Made by a program: the position numbers and the translations under genes
In this document: positions 6,955 through 13,810 of the stretch, one piece after another
Position numbering within the stretch: the first letter of the stretch is position 1
Layout: each line of letters begins with the position of its first letter
Notes under the pieces: model-generated
Seen by the model: only the letters and a program-made list of their open reading frames with translations
Told to the model about the DNA's origin: nothing
The model's database searches: none
Source: an uncultured Lachnospiraceae bacterium
GTDB taxonomy: Bacteria; Bacillota; Clostridia; Lachnospirales; Lachnospiraceae
DNA: 15,663 bases
Assembly (NCBI GenBank): GCA_910578715.1
Contig: CAJTRL010000078.1
Coordinates: 1-15,663 of the forward strand
Direction: 5' to 3'

Positions 6955-7620
6955 ATGAGACTACGAAACGTTGCCGGTTCAAAGGAAGCGATTGCCGCGA
7001 GCCGGTTTGTAATTCAGGAGCCGGAGAAAAGAAAAAACCGCTGGCGGGAACTATTCGGAAATTCTAATCCGCTGCAGATTGAAATCGGCATGGGAAAAGG
7101 CCGTTTTATTATGGATAATGCCAGACTTCACCCGGAAATAAACTATATCGGAATCGAAAAGTATTCCAGTGTTTTGATACGCGGAATACAGAAGCTGGAA
7201 AAAGAAGAGCTTCCCAATCTGTATTTCATTCGTATGGATGCGGAAGATATTACGGAAGTATTCGGAGAAGGAGAAGTCAATAAAATCTATCTGAATTTTT
7301 CCGACCCGTGGCCCAAAGACAGGCATGCAAAAAGAAGACTTCCGTCCCGTGAATTTTTAGGCCGGTATCGGATTATACTATCCAAAGAAGGAAATCTGGA
7401 ATTTAAAACGGATAATCGGGAATTGTTTACTTTTGCCCTGGGGGAACTGGAGCCCGCCGGATGGCATCTGGAGCAGGTAACATACGACCTTCATCATGAT
7501 GCCGGAATGATGGAAGGAAATATCATGACGGAATATGAAGAGCGTTTTTCTTCAAAAGGGAATCCAATTTACAAATATGTTATTTCTGCCATCAGAGGCG
7601 GAGAACCCAGAGAATCTTGA
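6955..7620 (+). CDS. trmB: tRNA (guanine-N7-)-methyltransferase
   Basis: TrmB transfers a methyl group from S-adenosylmethionine to N7 of G46 in the variable loop of tRNAs. The 221 residues fit the family. The SAM-binding motif is EIGMGKGRF (43-51), followed by the acidic strand end IGIEKY (65-70), the MDAED segment (94-98), and the family signature NFSDPWPKDRHAKRR (114-128), where D117 and the PWP form part of the catalytic site. A C-terminal TEYEERFSSKGNPIY segment is also typical. The ATG follows AAAGGACAAGTT. trxA starts 30 nt after the stop and is probably in the same transcript. The identification is secure. Confidence 0.96.
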   Translation: MRLRNVAGSKEAIAASRFVIQEPEKRKNRWRELFGNSNPLQIEIGMGKGRFIMDNARLHPEINYIGIEKYSSVLIRGIQKLEKEELPNLYFIRMDAEDITEVFGEGEVNKIYLNFSDPWPKDRHAKRRLPSREFLGRYRIILSKEGNLEFKTDNRELFTFALGELEPAGWHLEQVTYDLHHDAGMMEGNIMTEYEERFSSKGNPIYKYVISAIRGGEPRES

Positions 7621-7650
7621 AAGATAGCAGAGGAAAAGAAAGGAGAAAAA

Positions 7651-7971
7651 ATGGAACAGAAATTTACAGGTGCAAATTTTGAACAGGAGGTGCTCGCATC
7701 CGATATGCCGGTCTTTGTAGATTTTTATGCGGACTGGTGCGGACCGTGTAAGATGATGGCTCCGGTGATAGAAAAACTGGCGGAAAAATATGACGGAAAA
7801 GTGAAAGTCGGAAAATGCAATATTGACGAAGAAAATAAGATTGCATCCCAATATGGTATTATGTCTATTCCGACGATGATGCTGTTTATAAACGGAAAAG
7901 TAAAAGAAACCGTTGTAGGCGCAGTACCACAGAAAGAACTGGAAGATAAAATCGATAAAGCCTTGTCCTGA
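7651..7971 (+). CDS. trxA: Thioredoxin
   Basis: Thioredoxin is a cytoplasmic dithiol carrier that reduces disulfides in enzymes such as ribonucleotide reductase and is itself reduced by thioredoxin reductase. The 106 residues show the active site WCGPC (C30, C33), the buried acidic residue D24 in VDFYADW, and the cis-proline P74 in SIPTMM. An extra cysteine, C56, lies on the third strand. The ATG follows a strong AAAGGAGAAAAA. It is close behind trmB with no promoter between, so it is likely expressed with it. No thioredoxin reductase gene is in the window. No clear terminator follows directly; the next good one is about 300 nt downstream. Confidence 0.97.
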   Translation: MEQKFTGANFEQEVLASDMPVFVDFYADWCGPCKMMAPVIEKLAEKYDGKVKVGKCNIDEENKIASQYGIMSIPTMMLFINGKVKETVVGAVPQKELEDKIDKALS

Positions 7972-8278
7972 ATCGACTCCATTTTACAAAAATTACCAAT
8001 TTTGCCTGAAATGCTGCAAAAATTGCCGGACAAGTAACGGTTCGGTAGCGTTTTATGTGATAAGATAAGGAACGTAAAAGGGGAAGATATCGGGAAAGAA
8101 AATTATTCATGGGAAACTTTGTGAATATCGGAGAAGATTAATAAGATACAGTGGCAGAAACAATTCTTTTTCTTTCCTGAGCTGTTGGAAGGAGGATTGC
8201 AAAATCCTCCTTATCAATGGTAACAGCGAGGGGTATCTTTAAAAATGAACCAGAGCAAAATAATATTTAGAAATAAAA
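7972..8278. other. Gene-free spacer between trxA and the bidirectional terminator
   Basis: I see no credible gene here: open frames are 17 codons or fewer on the + strand, and the longer - strand frame runs antisense into trxA. It holds an imperfect hairpin at 7997-8025 (CAATTTTGC with GCAAAAATTG, no T-run after it) and a compound stem-loop at 8174-8233. A possible extended -10 (TGATAAGAT, near 8058-8066) lacks a recognisable -35. It is either a long trxA 3' untranslated region or a separate small RNA. Confidence 0.5.
8174..8233 (+). other. Compound stem-loop with a perfect 10-bp tip and GCAA tetraloop
   Basis: The tip AAGGAGGATT (8189-8198) pairs perfectly with AATCCTCCTT (8203-8212) around GCAA, a GNRA tetraloop. 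An outer stem GCTGTT (8181-8186) pairs with AACAGC (8222-8227), and CCT (8176-8178) can pair with AGG (8229-8231) with two further T-G pairs. No T-run follows on either strand, so it is not a simple terminator. The tip contains a full Shine-Dalgarno consensus that would be hidden in the stem, but no good start codon lies at the right distance. Confidence 0.5.
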
Positions 8279-8310
8279 AACTCTGAAAACAGTTTCAGAG
8301 TTTTTTATTT
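8273..8310. terminator. Bidirectional intrinsic terminator (trxA side and tRNA-Pro)
   Basis: AACTCTGAAA (8279-8288) pairs perfectly with TTTCAGAGTT (8293-8302) around ACAG. A T-run follows on the + strand (TTTTTATTT) and an A-run precedes it, giving TTTTTTATTT on the - strand. It therefore ends both the + strand transcript from trxA or the spacer and the - strand tRNA-Pro transcript. Confidence 0.9.
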
Positions 8311-8327
8311 CTTAGTAAATTATGAAA

Positions 8328-8401
<74 letters not shown>

Positions 8402-8429
8402 TTATGAAAGAATCTTTTGCACAACTAAG

Positions 8430-8459
8430 ATAATACAATAGTTTACAGGTATTTGTCAA
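8430..8459 (-). promoter_or_regulatory. Sigma-A promoter of tRNA-Pro
   Basis: On the - strand TTGACA (8459-8454) is followed after 18 nt by TATTAT (8435-8430). The -35 is perfect and the -10 is 5 of 6. Transcription would start near 8423, about 20 nt before the tRNA. Confidence 0.85.
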
Positions 8460-8496
8460 TGATTAGCTCATATTTTTTAACAAAAAATGATAACAA

Positions 8497-8512
8497 TCCG
8501 GTTTTTACCGGA
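8497..8512. promoter_or_regulatory. Small perfect inverted repeat upstream of the beta-glucosidase promoter
   Basis: TCCGGT and ACCGGA flank TTTT, a perfect 6-bp dyad 30 nt upstream of the -35 of the GH3 gene. It could be a binding site for a sugar-responsive regulator. It could equally be chance; no regulator gene is nearby. Confidence 0.3.
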
Positions 8513-8541
8513 AACTATGGATTAAAATAATTTTTCTGAAC

Positions 8542-8570
8542 TTGTATTCAGGATAAATAGCGGATATACT
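8542..8570 (+). promoter_or_regulatory. Sigma-A promoter of the GH3 gene
   Basis: TTGTAT (8542-8547) and TATACT (8565-8570) are separated by exactly 17 nt. The start would lie near 8577, giving a leader of about 49 nt before the ATG at 8626. Confidence 0.75.
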
Positions 8571-8625
8571 AGTCATAAGATTGTCTGCGCCCTGATGCCG
8601 CAGAAGGAAAGAAAGGCGGGTATTG

Positions 8626-10884
8626 ATGAAATTAGAAATTGGAAATGATAAAAAAATAGAAAGCCAGATTGAAAAACTGCTGAAAAAAATGACATTAGAT
8701 GAAAAAATTGCGATGATTCACGGAGCGGGACTTTTTCAGACGGGAGCGGTAGAGCGGCTGGATATTCCGCCTTTAAAATGTTCCGACGGACCGATGGGCG
8801 TCCGGAACGAATTTCATAATGAAAGATGGATTCCAACAGGAAATCATGACGATTATGTTACTTATTTGCCGAGCAATAGCGCTCTGGCATCTACCTGGAA
8901 CCGGGAACTGGCATACCAGTCGGGATATGTTCTCGGAGAGGAAGCCAGAGGACGCGGAAAAGATGTAATTCTGGCGCCCGGCATCAATATCAAAAGAGAC
9001 CCGTTGTGCGGAAGAAATTTTGAATATATGAGCGAGGACCCAAAGCTGACGGCGGCCCTTGCCGTTCCTTTTATTAAGGGCGTCCAGGAGAATGACGTTG
9101 CAGCCTGTGTGAAACATTTTGCCTGTAATGTTCAGGAAACGGACCGCCTGATGGTAGATACGGTCATAGATGACAGAACGTTATACGAAATCTATCTCCC
9201 GGCCTTTAAAGCAGCCGTACAGGAGGGGGGCTCCTATTCCATAATGGGGGCGTACAATATGATTAACGGAACCCATTGCTGTGAGAACAAACAGCTCCTC
9301 GATTTTATACTGAGAGAAGAATGGGGATATGACGGTACGGTTATCAGCGACTGGGGAGCCGTACATAAGACGAAACAGGCTGCGGAAGTAACAATGGATG
9401 TGGAAATGTCGGTATTCCCGGATTTTGACAATTACAAATTTGCCAGTCCGTTAAAAGAAGCGATTACAAAGGGAGAAATTTCGGAATCCACAGTAGACAG
9501 TAAAGTGCGCAATATCCTTCGGATGATGTTCCGCCTGAAAATGATAGGAAAGCAGAAAGATGCACGGAAAGCGGGCGTTTACAATAGTCCGGCTCACAGG
9601 GAGGCTGTGCTCCGGACTGCGGAGGAATCGATGGTTCTTCTGAAAAATACGGAAAACAAACTGCCGCTTAACCGGAAAAAAATCAGGAAAATTGCGGTGA
9701 TTGGACAGAATGCCGCAAAGATTCATTCCGACGGAGGCGGCAGCGCGGAAATCAAAGCGCTTTATGAAATCTGTCCGTTAATGGGTATTAAGATGTATCT
9801 TGGCGGCAATACGGAAGTGGTTTATGCGCCCGGATATTATGTGCCGGAGAAACCGAAAACATTCAGCCATAACTGGCAGGAAAACAGCCTGGATGAACTG
9901 GAAAATACGGACATCGGACTGGCAGTTAGAAGAGAGGGCGAAGAGTCGCCGGATGTACAGGAAAGAGCAGAGGTTTTCCGGAAAGAAGAAGAGGAAAAGG
10001 CAGCGCAGAAGGAAAAAGAAAATCAGCTGATTCATGAAAAGAATGTCAGATTATTCGAAGAGGCTCTCAAAATAGCGAAAGAGGCGGACGAAGTTATTTT
10101 TATCGGCGGTCTGAATCATGATTTTGACAGTGAGGGCATGGACAGGGGCGATATGAAACTACCTTATGAACAGGATATGCTGATTGAAGAGCTTCTGAAA
10201 GTAAGAAAAGACAGTATTATCGCGCTGATTGGCGGCTCGCCCGTGGAAATGCCATGGCGGGATAAGGCGGAAACAATTCTGTGGAGTTATTATGCCGGCA
10301 TGGAAACGGGAAAAGCCTTTGCCAGGATTCTTTTCGGGGATGTTAATCCGTCCGGCAAACTGGCGGAAACTTTTCCCGCCAGATATGAGGACTGTGTTAC
10401 CGCGAAAAACGGGCAGTCCGGCATACGCGGGAGCATCAGTCTGTCCGAGGGATTATACTACGGGTATCGTTATTTTGACAAAGAGAGAACCGCTCCGGCA
10501 TTTTGCTTCGGACATGGCCTTTCCTATACGAAATTCACTTATAGCAATCTGTCTCTGAAACAGGAAAAAGACGGAAACAGAGCGGTCAGAGTAAGTCTGA
10601 GTGTGAAAAATACTGGAAAGCTGGCGGGCGCGGAGGCCGTTCAGGTATATGTTGCGCCGATTGCACCCAAAATTGAGCGTCCGGCCAAAGAGCTGAAGGC
10701 CTTTGCAAAAGTAAAATTACAGCCGGGAAAAACGGGAAAGGTGACTTTTATTTTGAAGCGTCAGGATTTTGCATATTTTAACAGCGACGAACATGCCTTT
10801 ACCGTTGACGCCGGAGATTATGAGATTCTCGTGGGCGCATCCTGTGAAGATATCCGGCTGAGAGGAATCTGTACGCTGGCATAA
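8626..10884 (+). CDS. Glycoside hydrolase family 3 beta-glucosidase-like enzyme
   Basis: GH3 enzymes release glucose or related sugars from beta-linked oligosaccharides by a retaining mechanism. Numbered from the ATG at 8626 (752 residues), the TIM-barrel domain (about 1-310) contains the substrate-binding K163-H164 (VKHFACN) and the nucleophile D242 in VISDWGA. The second alpha/beta sandwich domain (about 325-640) carries the likely acid/base E503 in SEGMDRGD...LP. A C-terminal fibronectin-III-like domain (about 650-745) completes the usual three-domain form. There is no signal peptide, so it is probably cytoplasmic and acts on imported sugars. A strongly charged insert rich in E and K (about 435-470) interrupts the second domain where some relatives carry a PA14 module. 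A TTG directly before the ATG is also in frame. It has its own promoter; no transporter or regulator lies next to it. Exact sugar specificity cannot be read. Confidence 0.92.
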   Translation: MKLEIGNDKKIESQIEKLLKKMTLDEKIAMIHGAGLFQTGAVERLDIPPLKCSDGPMGVRNEFHNERWIPTGNHDDYVTYLPSNSALASTWNRELAYQSGYVLGEEARGRGKDVILAPGINIKRDPLCGRNFEYMSEDPKLTAALAVPFIKGVQENDVAACVKHFACNVQETDRLMVDTVIDDRTLYEIYLPAFKAAVQEGGSYSIMGAYNMINGTHCCENKQLLDFILREEWGYDGTVISDWGAVHKTKQAAEVTMDVEMSVFPDFDNYKFASPLKEAITKGEISESTVDSKVRNILRMMFRLKMIGKQKDARKAGVYNSPAHREAVLRTAEESMVLLKNTENKLPLNRKKIRKIAVIGQNAAKIHSDGGGSAEIKALYEICPLMGIKMYLGGNTEVVYAPGYYVPEKPKTFSHNWQENSLDELENTDIGLAVRREGEESPDVQERAEVFRKEEEEKAAQKEKENQLIHEKNVRLFEEALKIAKEADEVIFIGGLNHDFDSEGMDRGDMKLPYEQDMLIEELLKVRKDSIIALIGGSPVEMPWRDKAETILWSYYAGMETGKAFARILFGDVNPSGKLAETFPARYEDCVTAKNGQSGIRGSISLSEGLYYGYRYFDKERTAPAFCFGHGLSYTKFTYSNLSLKQEKDGNRAVRVSLSVKNTGKLAGAEAVQVYVAPIAPKIERPAKELKAFAKVKLQPGKTGKVTFILKRQDFAYFNSDEHAFTVDAGDYEILVGASCEDIRLRGICTLA

Positions 10885-10918
10885 TATAATTTTATTGTCT
10901 GGCATACAGGATATATAT

Positions 10919-10936
10919 GGTCGTAGTAATACGGCC
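10919..10936 (+). other. Short hairpin downstream of the GH3 gene
   Basis: GGTCGTA pairs with TACGGCC (one G-T) around GTAA. It lies 35 nt after the stop with no T-run, so it is at best an RNA 3'-end stabiliser. No intrinsic terminator for the GH3 gene was seen. Confidence 0.35.
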
Positions 10937-10980
10937 GGGACAGGAATAAATTGTTCTTTTCTGTATACGCTATTTTTATA

Positions 10981-11032
10981 TCGCGGCAGTCGCCAAATTC
11001 ATGCAAGCATGGTTTTGGCTCGCTGCCCGCGA
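10981..11032. repeat. Long imperfect palindrome, candidate dispersed REP-like repeat
   Basis: TCGCGGCAG (10981-10989) pairs with CTGCCCGCGA (11023-11032) with one bulged C; GCCAAA (10992-10997) pairs with TTTGGC (11014-11019); ATGC (11001-11004) pairs with GCAT (11007-11010). The element is far more GC-rich than the flanks and is followed by AAATAAAA, not T. It lies in the leader region of the small gene at 11063. Palindromes with a GGCTCGCTGCCCGC arm occur, as I recall, between genes in Lachnospiraceae genomes, so a mobile or repeated element is likelier than a terminator. Confidence 0.55.
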
Positions 11033-11062
11033 AAATAAAATACAGAAAGGAATGACGACGGA

Positions 11063-11293
11063 ATGGATTTTAATCAGATGCCTCTGGAGCTTGGCTATGC
11101 CATGGCGGCGGACAGGCTTGCGGCAGACAACTTTTCAAATATGTCAGATGATGAAAAGAAGGAATATATTGAAAGAAACAGAAGTATTTTGTCCGATAAG
11201 GAACTGGATAGAATGTCAGCCTCTTTGAAAGAAGAGGAGGATGTTCACTTCGGCGACCCGACATCTTTATTCCGTGGACCCAGTATCGGATAA
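11063..11293 (+). CDS. Small acidic conserved hypothetical protein
   Basis: This 76-residue protein starts MDFNQMPLELGYAMAADRLAADNF and continues with a charged helix (MSDDEKKEYIERNR) and a second acidic helix (LSDKELDRMSASLKEEED), ending in FRGPSIG. It has no signal peptide, membrane segment or cysteine. The pattern N-terminal MxFNQxPLxxGxA, then SxxEKxxxI, resembles a family of ~70-residue Clostridial proteins of unknown function that I recall without a name. AAAGGA lies 12 nt upstream, somewhat far; GACGGA just before the ATG could serve instead. A competing frame at 11001-11228 begins inside the palindrome and has low-complexity W/R-rich content, so I reject it. It lies 64 nt before cca. 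Real gene likely, function unknown. Confidence 0.7.
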   Translation: MDFNQMPLELGYAMAADRLAADNFSNMSDDEKKEYIERNRSILSDKELDRMSASLKEEEDVHFGDPTSLFRGPSIG

Positions 11294-11300
11294 CGGAATG

Positions 11301-11329
11301 TGCTGTTGGTTATTAGCATGAATTATAAT
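11301..11329 (+). promoter_or_regulatory. Possible promoter of cca
   Basis: A perfect -10 TATAAT (11324-11329) lies 28 nt before the cca ATG, but the -35 at 17 nt (TGCTGT) is poor. The implied leader of about 22 nt would still contain the AAAGG Shine-Dalgarno. Confidence 0.35.
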
Positions 11330-11357
11330 AGGAAAAGCTGAGAAAGGCATAATTGTT

Positions 11358-12689
11358 ATGATTCGGATTTGTTTACCCCGGAAGGTAGAGGATATTATAG
11401 ACAGGATTCAGGCGGCGGGCTATGAGGCCTATGCGGTTGGCGGTTGTATCAGGGATTCCATTCTGGGGAAAGAACCGGATGACTGGGATATTACGACTTC
11501 GGCGAAGCCGGAAGAGGTGAAAAAACTTTTTGACCGGACAATCGATACAGGGATTCAGCATGGAACCGTTACCGTGATGTACGGAAAAGAAGGTTTTGAA
11601 GTAACAACTTATCGCATTGATGGAAAATATGAGGACAGCCGCCATCCGAAGGACGTTACCTTTACGGCAAATCTTAAGGAGGACTTGCGGCGCCGCGATT
11701 TTACCATCAATGCGATGGCCTATAATCCGAAAGACGGCCTGGTTGACTTGTATGAAGGCGTGCAGGATATGAAGCGCGGCCTGATTCGCTGTGTGGGCGA
11801 CGCCAGGGAACGTTTTACGGAGGATGCCCTGCGTATGATGCGGGCGGTGCGTTTTTCGGCACAGCTTGGATATATCATAGAAGAAAAGACGAAAAAGGCG
11901 GTCATGGAACTCGCACCGACATTACATAACATCAGCGCGGAGCGTATTCGGACCGAGCTGGTAAAACTGCTATTATCGGCGCATCCTGATTTTTTAAAAA
12001 TTGCATACGAAACGGGGATTACCGCGCAAATACTGCCGGAGTTTGATATCTGCATGAAGACGGAGCAGAACAATCCCCATCATTGTTATCATGTAGGTGA
12101 GCATATTCTTCATACCCTTCCTTATGTAAAAGCGGATAAGGTACTGCGCCTTGCAATGCTTTTTCATGATATTGGAAAGCCCCGGACATTAACGGTCGAT
12201 GAGAATGGAATCACGCATAATCACGGACATGCGGCCGCAGGGGAGGAAATAGCCCTCCGGATTATGAAAAGGTTAAAATTTGATAATGATACGATTGATA
12301 AAGTAGGAAGGCTCGTCAGATATCATGACCTGAAAATAGAAAGCAGCGCAAAATCTATAAGGCGGGCAGTCCATCAGACAGGAGAGGATATTTTTCCGCT
12401 GTTATTTTCCGTCAAATATGCCGATATTATGGCACAGAGCGAGTATCAGCGGGAAGAAAAACTGTCGGAGTTAGAAGTCCTGAAGAATATATATAATACT
12501 GTTATCGCCGAAAAAGACTGTCTTTCTCTGAAAGAGCTGGCGGTAACAGGAAGCGACCTTCTTGCCATCGGCATGAAGCCCGGGCGGGAGATGGGGCTGA
12601 CGCTTCATAAACTGCTGGAAGTGGTTCTGGAGGAACCGGAACATAATCAGAAGGATTATCTGCTTTCCCTGCTGCCCCTGCAAGATTAA
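11358..12689 (+). CDS. cca: CCA tRNA nucleotidyltransferase (class II, with HD domain)
   Basis: This enzyme builds or repairs the 3' CCA end of tRNAs from CTP and ATP without a nucleic acid template. The 443 residues show the class II nucleotidyltransferase head: VGGCIRD (27-33), the metal-binding D42-W-D44 (DDWDITT), RRRDFTINAMAYN (111-123), and EDALRMMRAVRF (155-166), the EDxxR element that selects C then A. A neck and body region follows (about 185-240). The C-terminal part is an HD domain with HHCYHVGEH (241-249) and H270-D271 in LFHDIGKPR, found in many Firmicute and proteobacterial members with possible phosphatase or phosphodiesterase activity. Only one such gene is seen, and both tRNAs here lack an encoded CCA, so it should be the complete CCA-adding type; separate C-adding and A-adding enzymes cannot be excluded from the window alone. 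AAAGG precedes the ATG by 10 nt. Confidence 0.95.
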   Translation: MIRICLPRKVEDIIDRIQAAGYEAYAVGGCIRDSILGKEPDDWDITTSAKPEEVKKLFDRTIDTGIQHGTVTVMYGKEGFEVTTYRIDGKYEDSRHPKDVTFTANLKEDLRRRDFTINAMAYNPKDGLVDLYEGVQDMKRGLIRCVGDARERFTEDALRMMRAVRFSAQLGYIIEEKTKKAVMELAPTLHNISAERIRTELVKLLLSAHPDFLKIAYETGITAQILPEFDICMKTEQNNPHHCYHVGEHILHTLPYVKADKVLRLAMLFHDIGKPRTLTVDENGITHNHGHAAAGEEIALRIMKRLKFDNDTIDKVGRLVRYHDLKIESSAKSIRRAVHQTGEDIFPLLFSVKYADIMAQSEYQREEKLSELEVLKNIYNTVIAEKDCLSLKELAVTGSDLLAIGMKPGREMGLTLHKLLEVVLEEPEHNQKDYLLSLLPLQD

Positions 12690-12701
12690 CCGACAAAAAA
12701 A

Positions 12702-12731
12702 TCATACTTTTCCATACTTTCTCATAAGATA
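12702..12731 (+). promoter_or_regulatory. Possible sporulation (sigma-E/sigma-K-like) promoter of the CotS-like gene
   Basis: TCATACT (12702-12708) is followed after 14 nt by CATAAGATA (12723-12731). The first resembles the sigma-E -35 (KMATATT) with one mismatch, and the second fits the sigma-K -10 pattern CATAnnnTA. No sigma-A pair is evident. The gene downstream is a CotS-like coat protein, which makes sporulation control plausible. The assignment rests on B. subtilis consensus sequences. Confidence 0.4.
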
Positions 12732-12769
12732 GGATAGATGAGGAACAATCTGGTATGGGAGGTATTTTC

Positions 12770-13762
12770 GTGAATGACAGAGCGGTGGGGTTATTTGATA
12801 ATTATGAGATAGAAGTTGGCCGGACCTGGAAGGGGAGAGGTGCGATTCTTTGTGAATCTGATAAGGGAATTTTTATCTTAAAAGAATATAACGGCCCTGT
12901 GAATAAGATTTATTTTCAGGATACATTGTTAAAACATATCAGGGAGACGGGATTTCCGCTTGTGGAGTCTATCCTGAGGACAAAAGAAGACGAACTGATT
13001 GTCTATGACCAGGATAGAGTTCCTTATATTGTTAAAAGTTACTTTGAAGGAAAAGAATGTAATAACAGAGAGGTTGAAGAATGCCGTCAGGCCGTCCGGG
13101 TTCTTGCCAGACTACATAACTGTGCGGACCTGTCCGCGTGGGAAAATCTGGCTTCTCAGCCAGTTTTTCATATTGAAAAAGAGTATGAAAAGCATAACAA
13201 AGAGCTGAAAAAGGTGCGCCGTTTTCTGCGGGAAAAGAGCCAGAAGACTGCTTTTGAGATATATTTAATTGAGCACTATGATTATTTTTTTGATACTGCT
13301 TTACAGGTGACGGAAGAAATGCGCTGTTATATGAAGGCGGGGAAAAATGAAAATTTGGAAAAATTTCCTATTGTATGTCACGGTGATTATCAGTATCATA
13401 ATATTATACAGACGTCCTGCGGCATGGCGCTGATAAATTTTGAAAAGTGCATAAGAGATAATCCGGTCAGGGATTTATATCTTTTTATGCGGAAGCTGCT
13501 TGAAAAAAATAACTGGTCGCAGACGCTCGGGGATATTCTGCTGCATTCTTATATGGAAGAAAGAAGTCTGTCGGAAAAAGATTATATGCAGCTTTACTAT
13601 CGTTTTGCCTACCCGGAAAAATTCTGGAAAATTGTAAACTTTTATTATAATTCCGGTAAAGCGTGGATTCCGGGGCGGAATATGGAGAAGCTGGAAAGGC
13701 TTCTGATGCAGGAAAAAGAAAAACAGGATTTTCTGGAGACGATTTTCCGGAAACGGACATAG
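12770..13762 (+). CDS. CotS family spore-coat kinase-like protein
   Basis: The product (330 residues from GTG 12770) has the fold of the choline/aminoglycoside phosphotransferase group in the form seen in CotS spore-coat proteins. The N-terminal part shows the typical TWKGRGAILCESDKGIFILKEY segment (about 19-40), with K38 in the place of the ATP-binding lysine. The catalytic loop is H204-G-D206-YQYHN211. The usual metal-binding Asp after it is N223 (ALINFEK), so activity is doubtful. In B. subtilis CotS is made in the mother cell and placed in the inner coat. The GTG has GGGAGG 7 nt upstream; an in-frame ATG at 12755 overlaps that Shine-Dalgarno and is less likely. A possible sporulation promoter lies just upstream. 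It follows cca and precedes a lipoprotein gene by 48 nt. A real kinase with an unknown small-molecule substrate remains possible. Confidence 0.82.
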   Translation: MNDRAVGLFDNYEIEVGRTWKGRGAILCESDKGIFILKEYNGPVNKIYFQDTLLKHIRETGFPLVESILRTKEDELIVYDQDRVPYIVKSYFEGKECNNREVEECRQAVRVLARLHNCADLSAWENLASQPVFHIEKEYEKHNKELKKVRRFLREKSQKTAFEIYLIEHYDYFFDTALQVTEEMRCYMKAGKNENLEKFPIVCHGDYQYHNIIQTSCGMALINFEKCIRDNPVRDLYLFMRKLLEKNNWSQTLGDILLHSYMEERSLSEKDYMQLYYRFAYPEKFWKIVNFYYNSGKAWIPGRNMEKLERLLMQEKEKQDFLETIFRKRT

Positions 13763-13787
13763 TTTTGCGCCGCTGCCGGCGGCAAAA
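13763..13787 (+). other. Hairpin directly after the CotS-like gene
   Basis: TTTTGC-GCCG pairs with CGGC-(G)-GCAAAA around CTGC, ten pairs with one bulged G, starting on the base after the stop codon. No T-run follows, and the Shine-Dalgarno of the next gene begins a few bases later. It may separate expression of the two genes by stabilising or pausing the RNA. Confidence 0.5.
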
Positions 13788-13810
13788 GATATGGAAAGGG
13801 AAGGAATCAG

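Noticed and set aside
7886..8110. 74-codon - strand frame in the trxA/tRNA-Pro spacer
   Set aside because: It runs antisense into trxA, has an R/F/L-rich random composition and no Shine-Dalgarno.
8216..8269. 17-codon frame after the GCAA hairpin as a leader peptide
   Set aside because: Its ATG is about 20 nt from the Shine-Dalgarno, which is itself locked in the stem, and there is no attenuator arrangement before a biosynthetic gene.
8470..8489. AT-only inverted repeat ATTTTTT/AAAAAAT as a terminator
   Set aside because: A/T-only stems of this kind arise by chance in AT-rich spacers and no upstream transcript needs ending there.
8573..8582. CATAAGAT before the GH3 gene as a sporulation promoter
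   Set aside because: A good sigma-A pair with 17-nt spacing lies just upstream, and no -35 fits at the right distance.
11001..11228. 75-codon frame overlapping the small acidic gene
   Set aside because: It starts inside the palindrome, is rich in W, R and C, and competes with the more protein-like frame at 11063.
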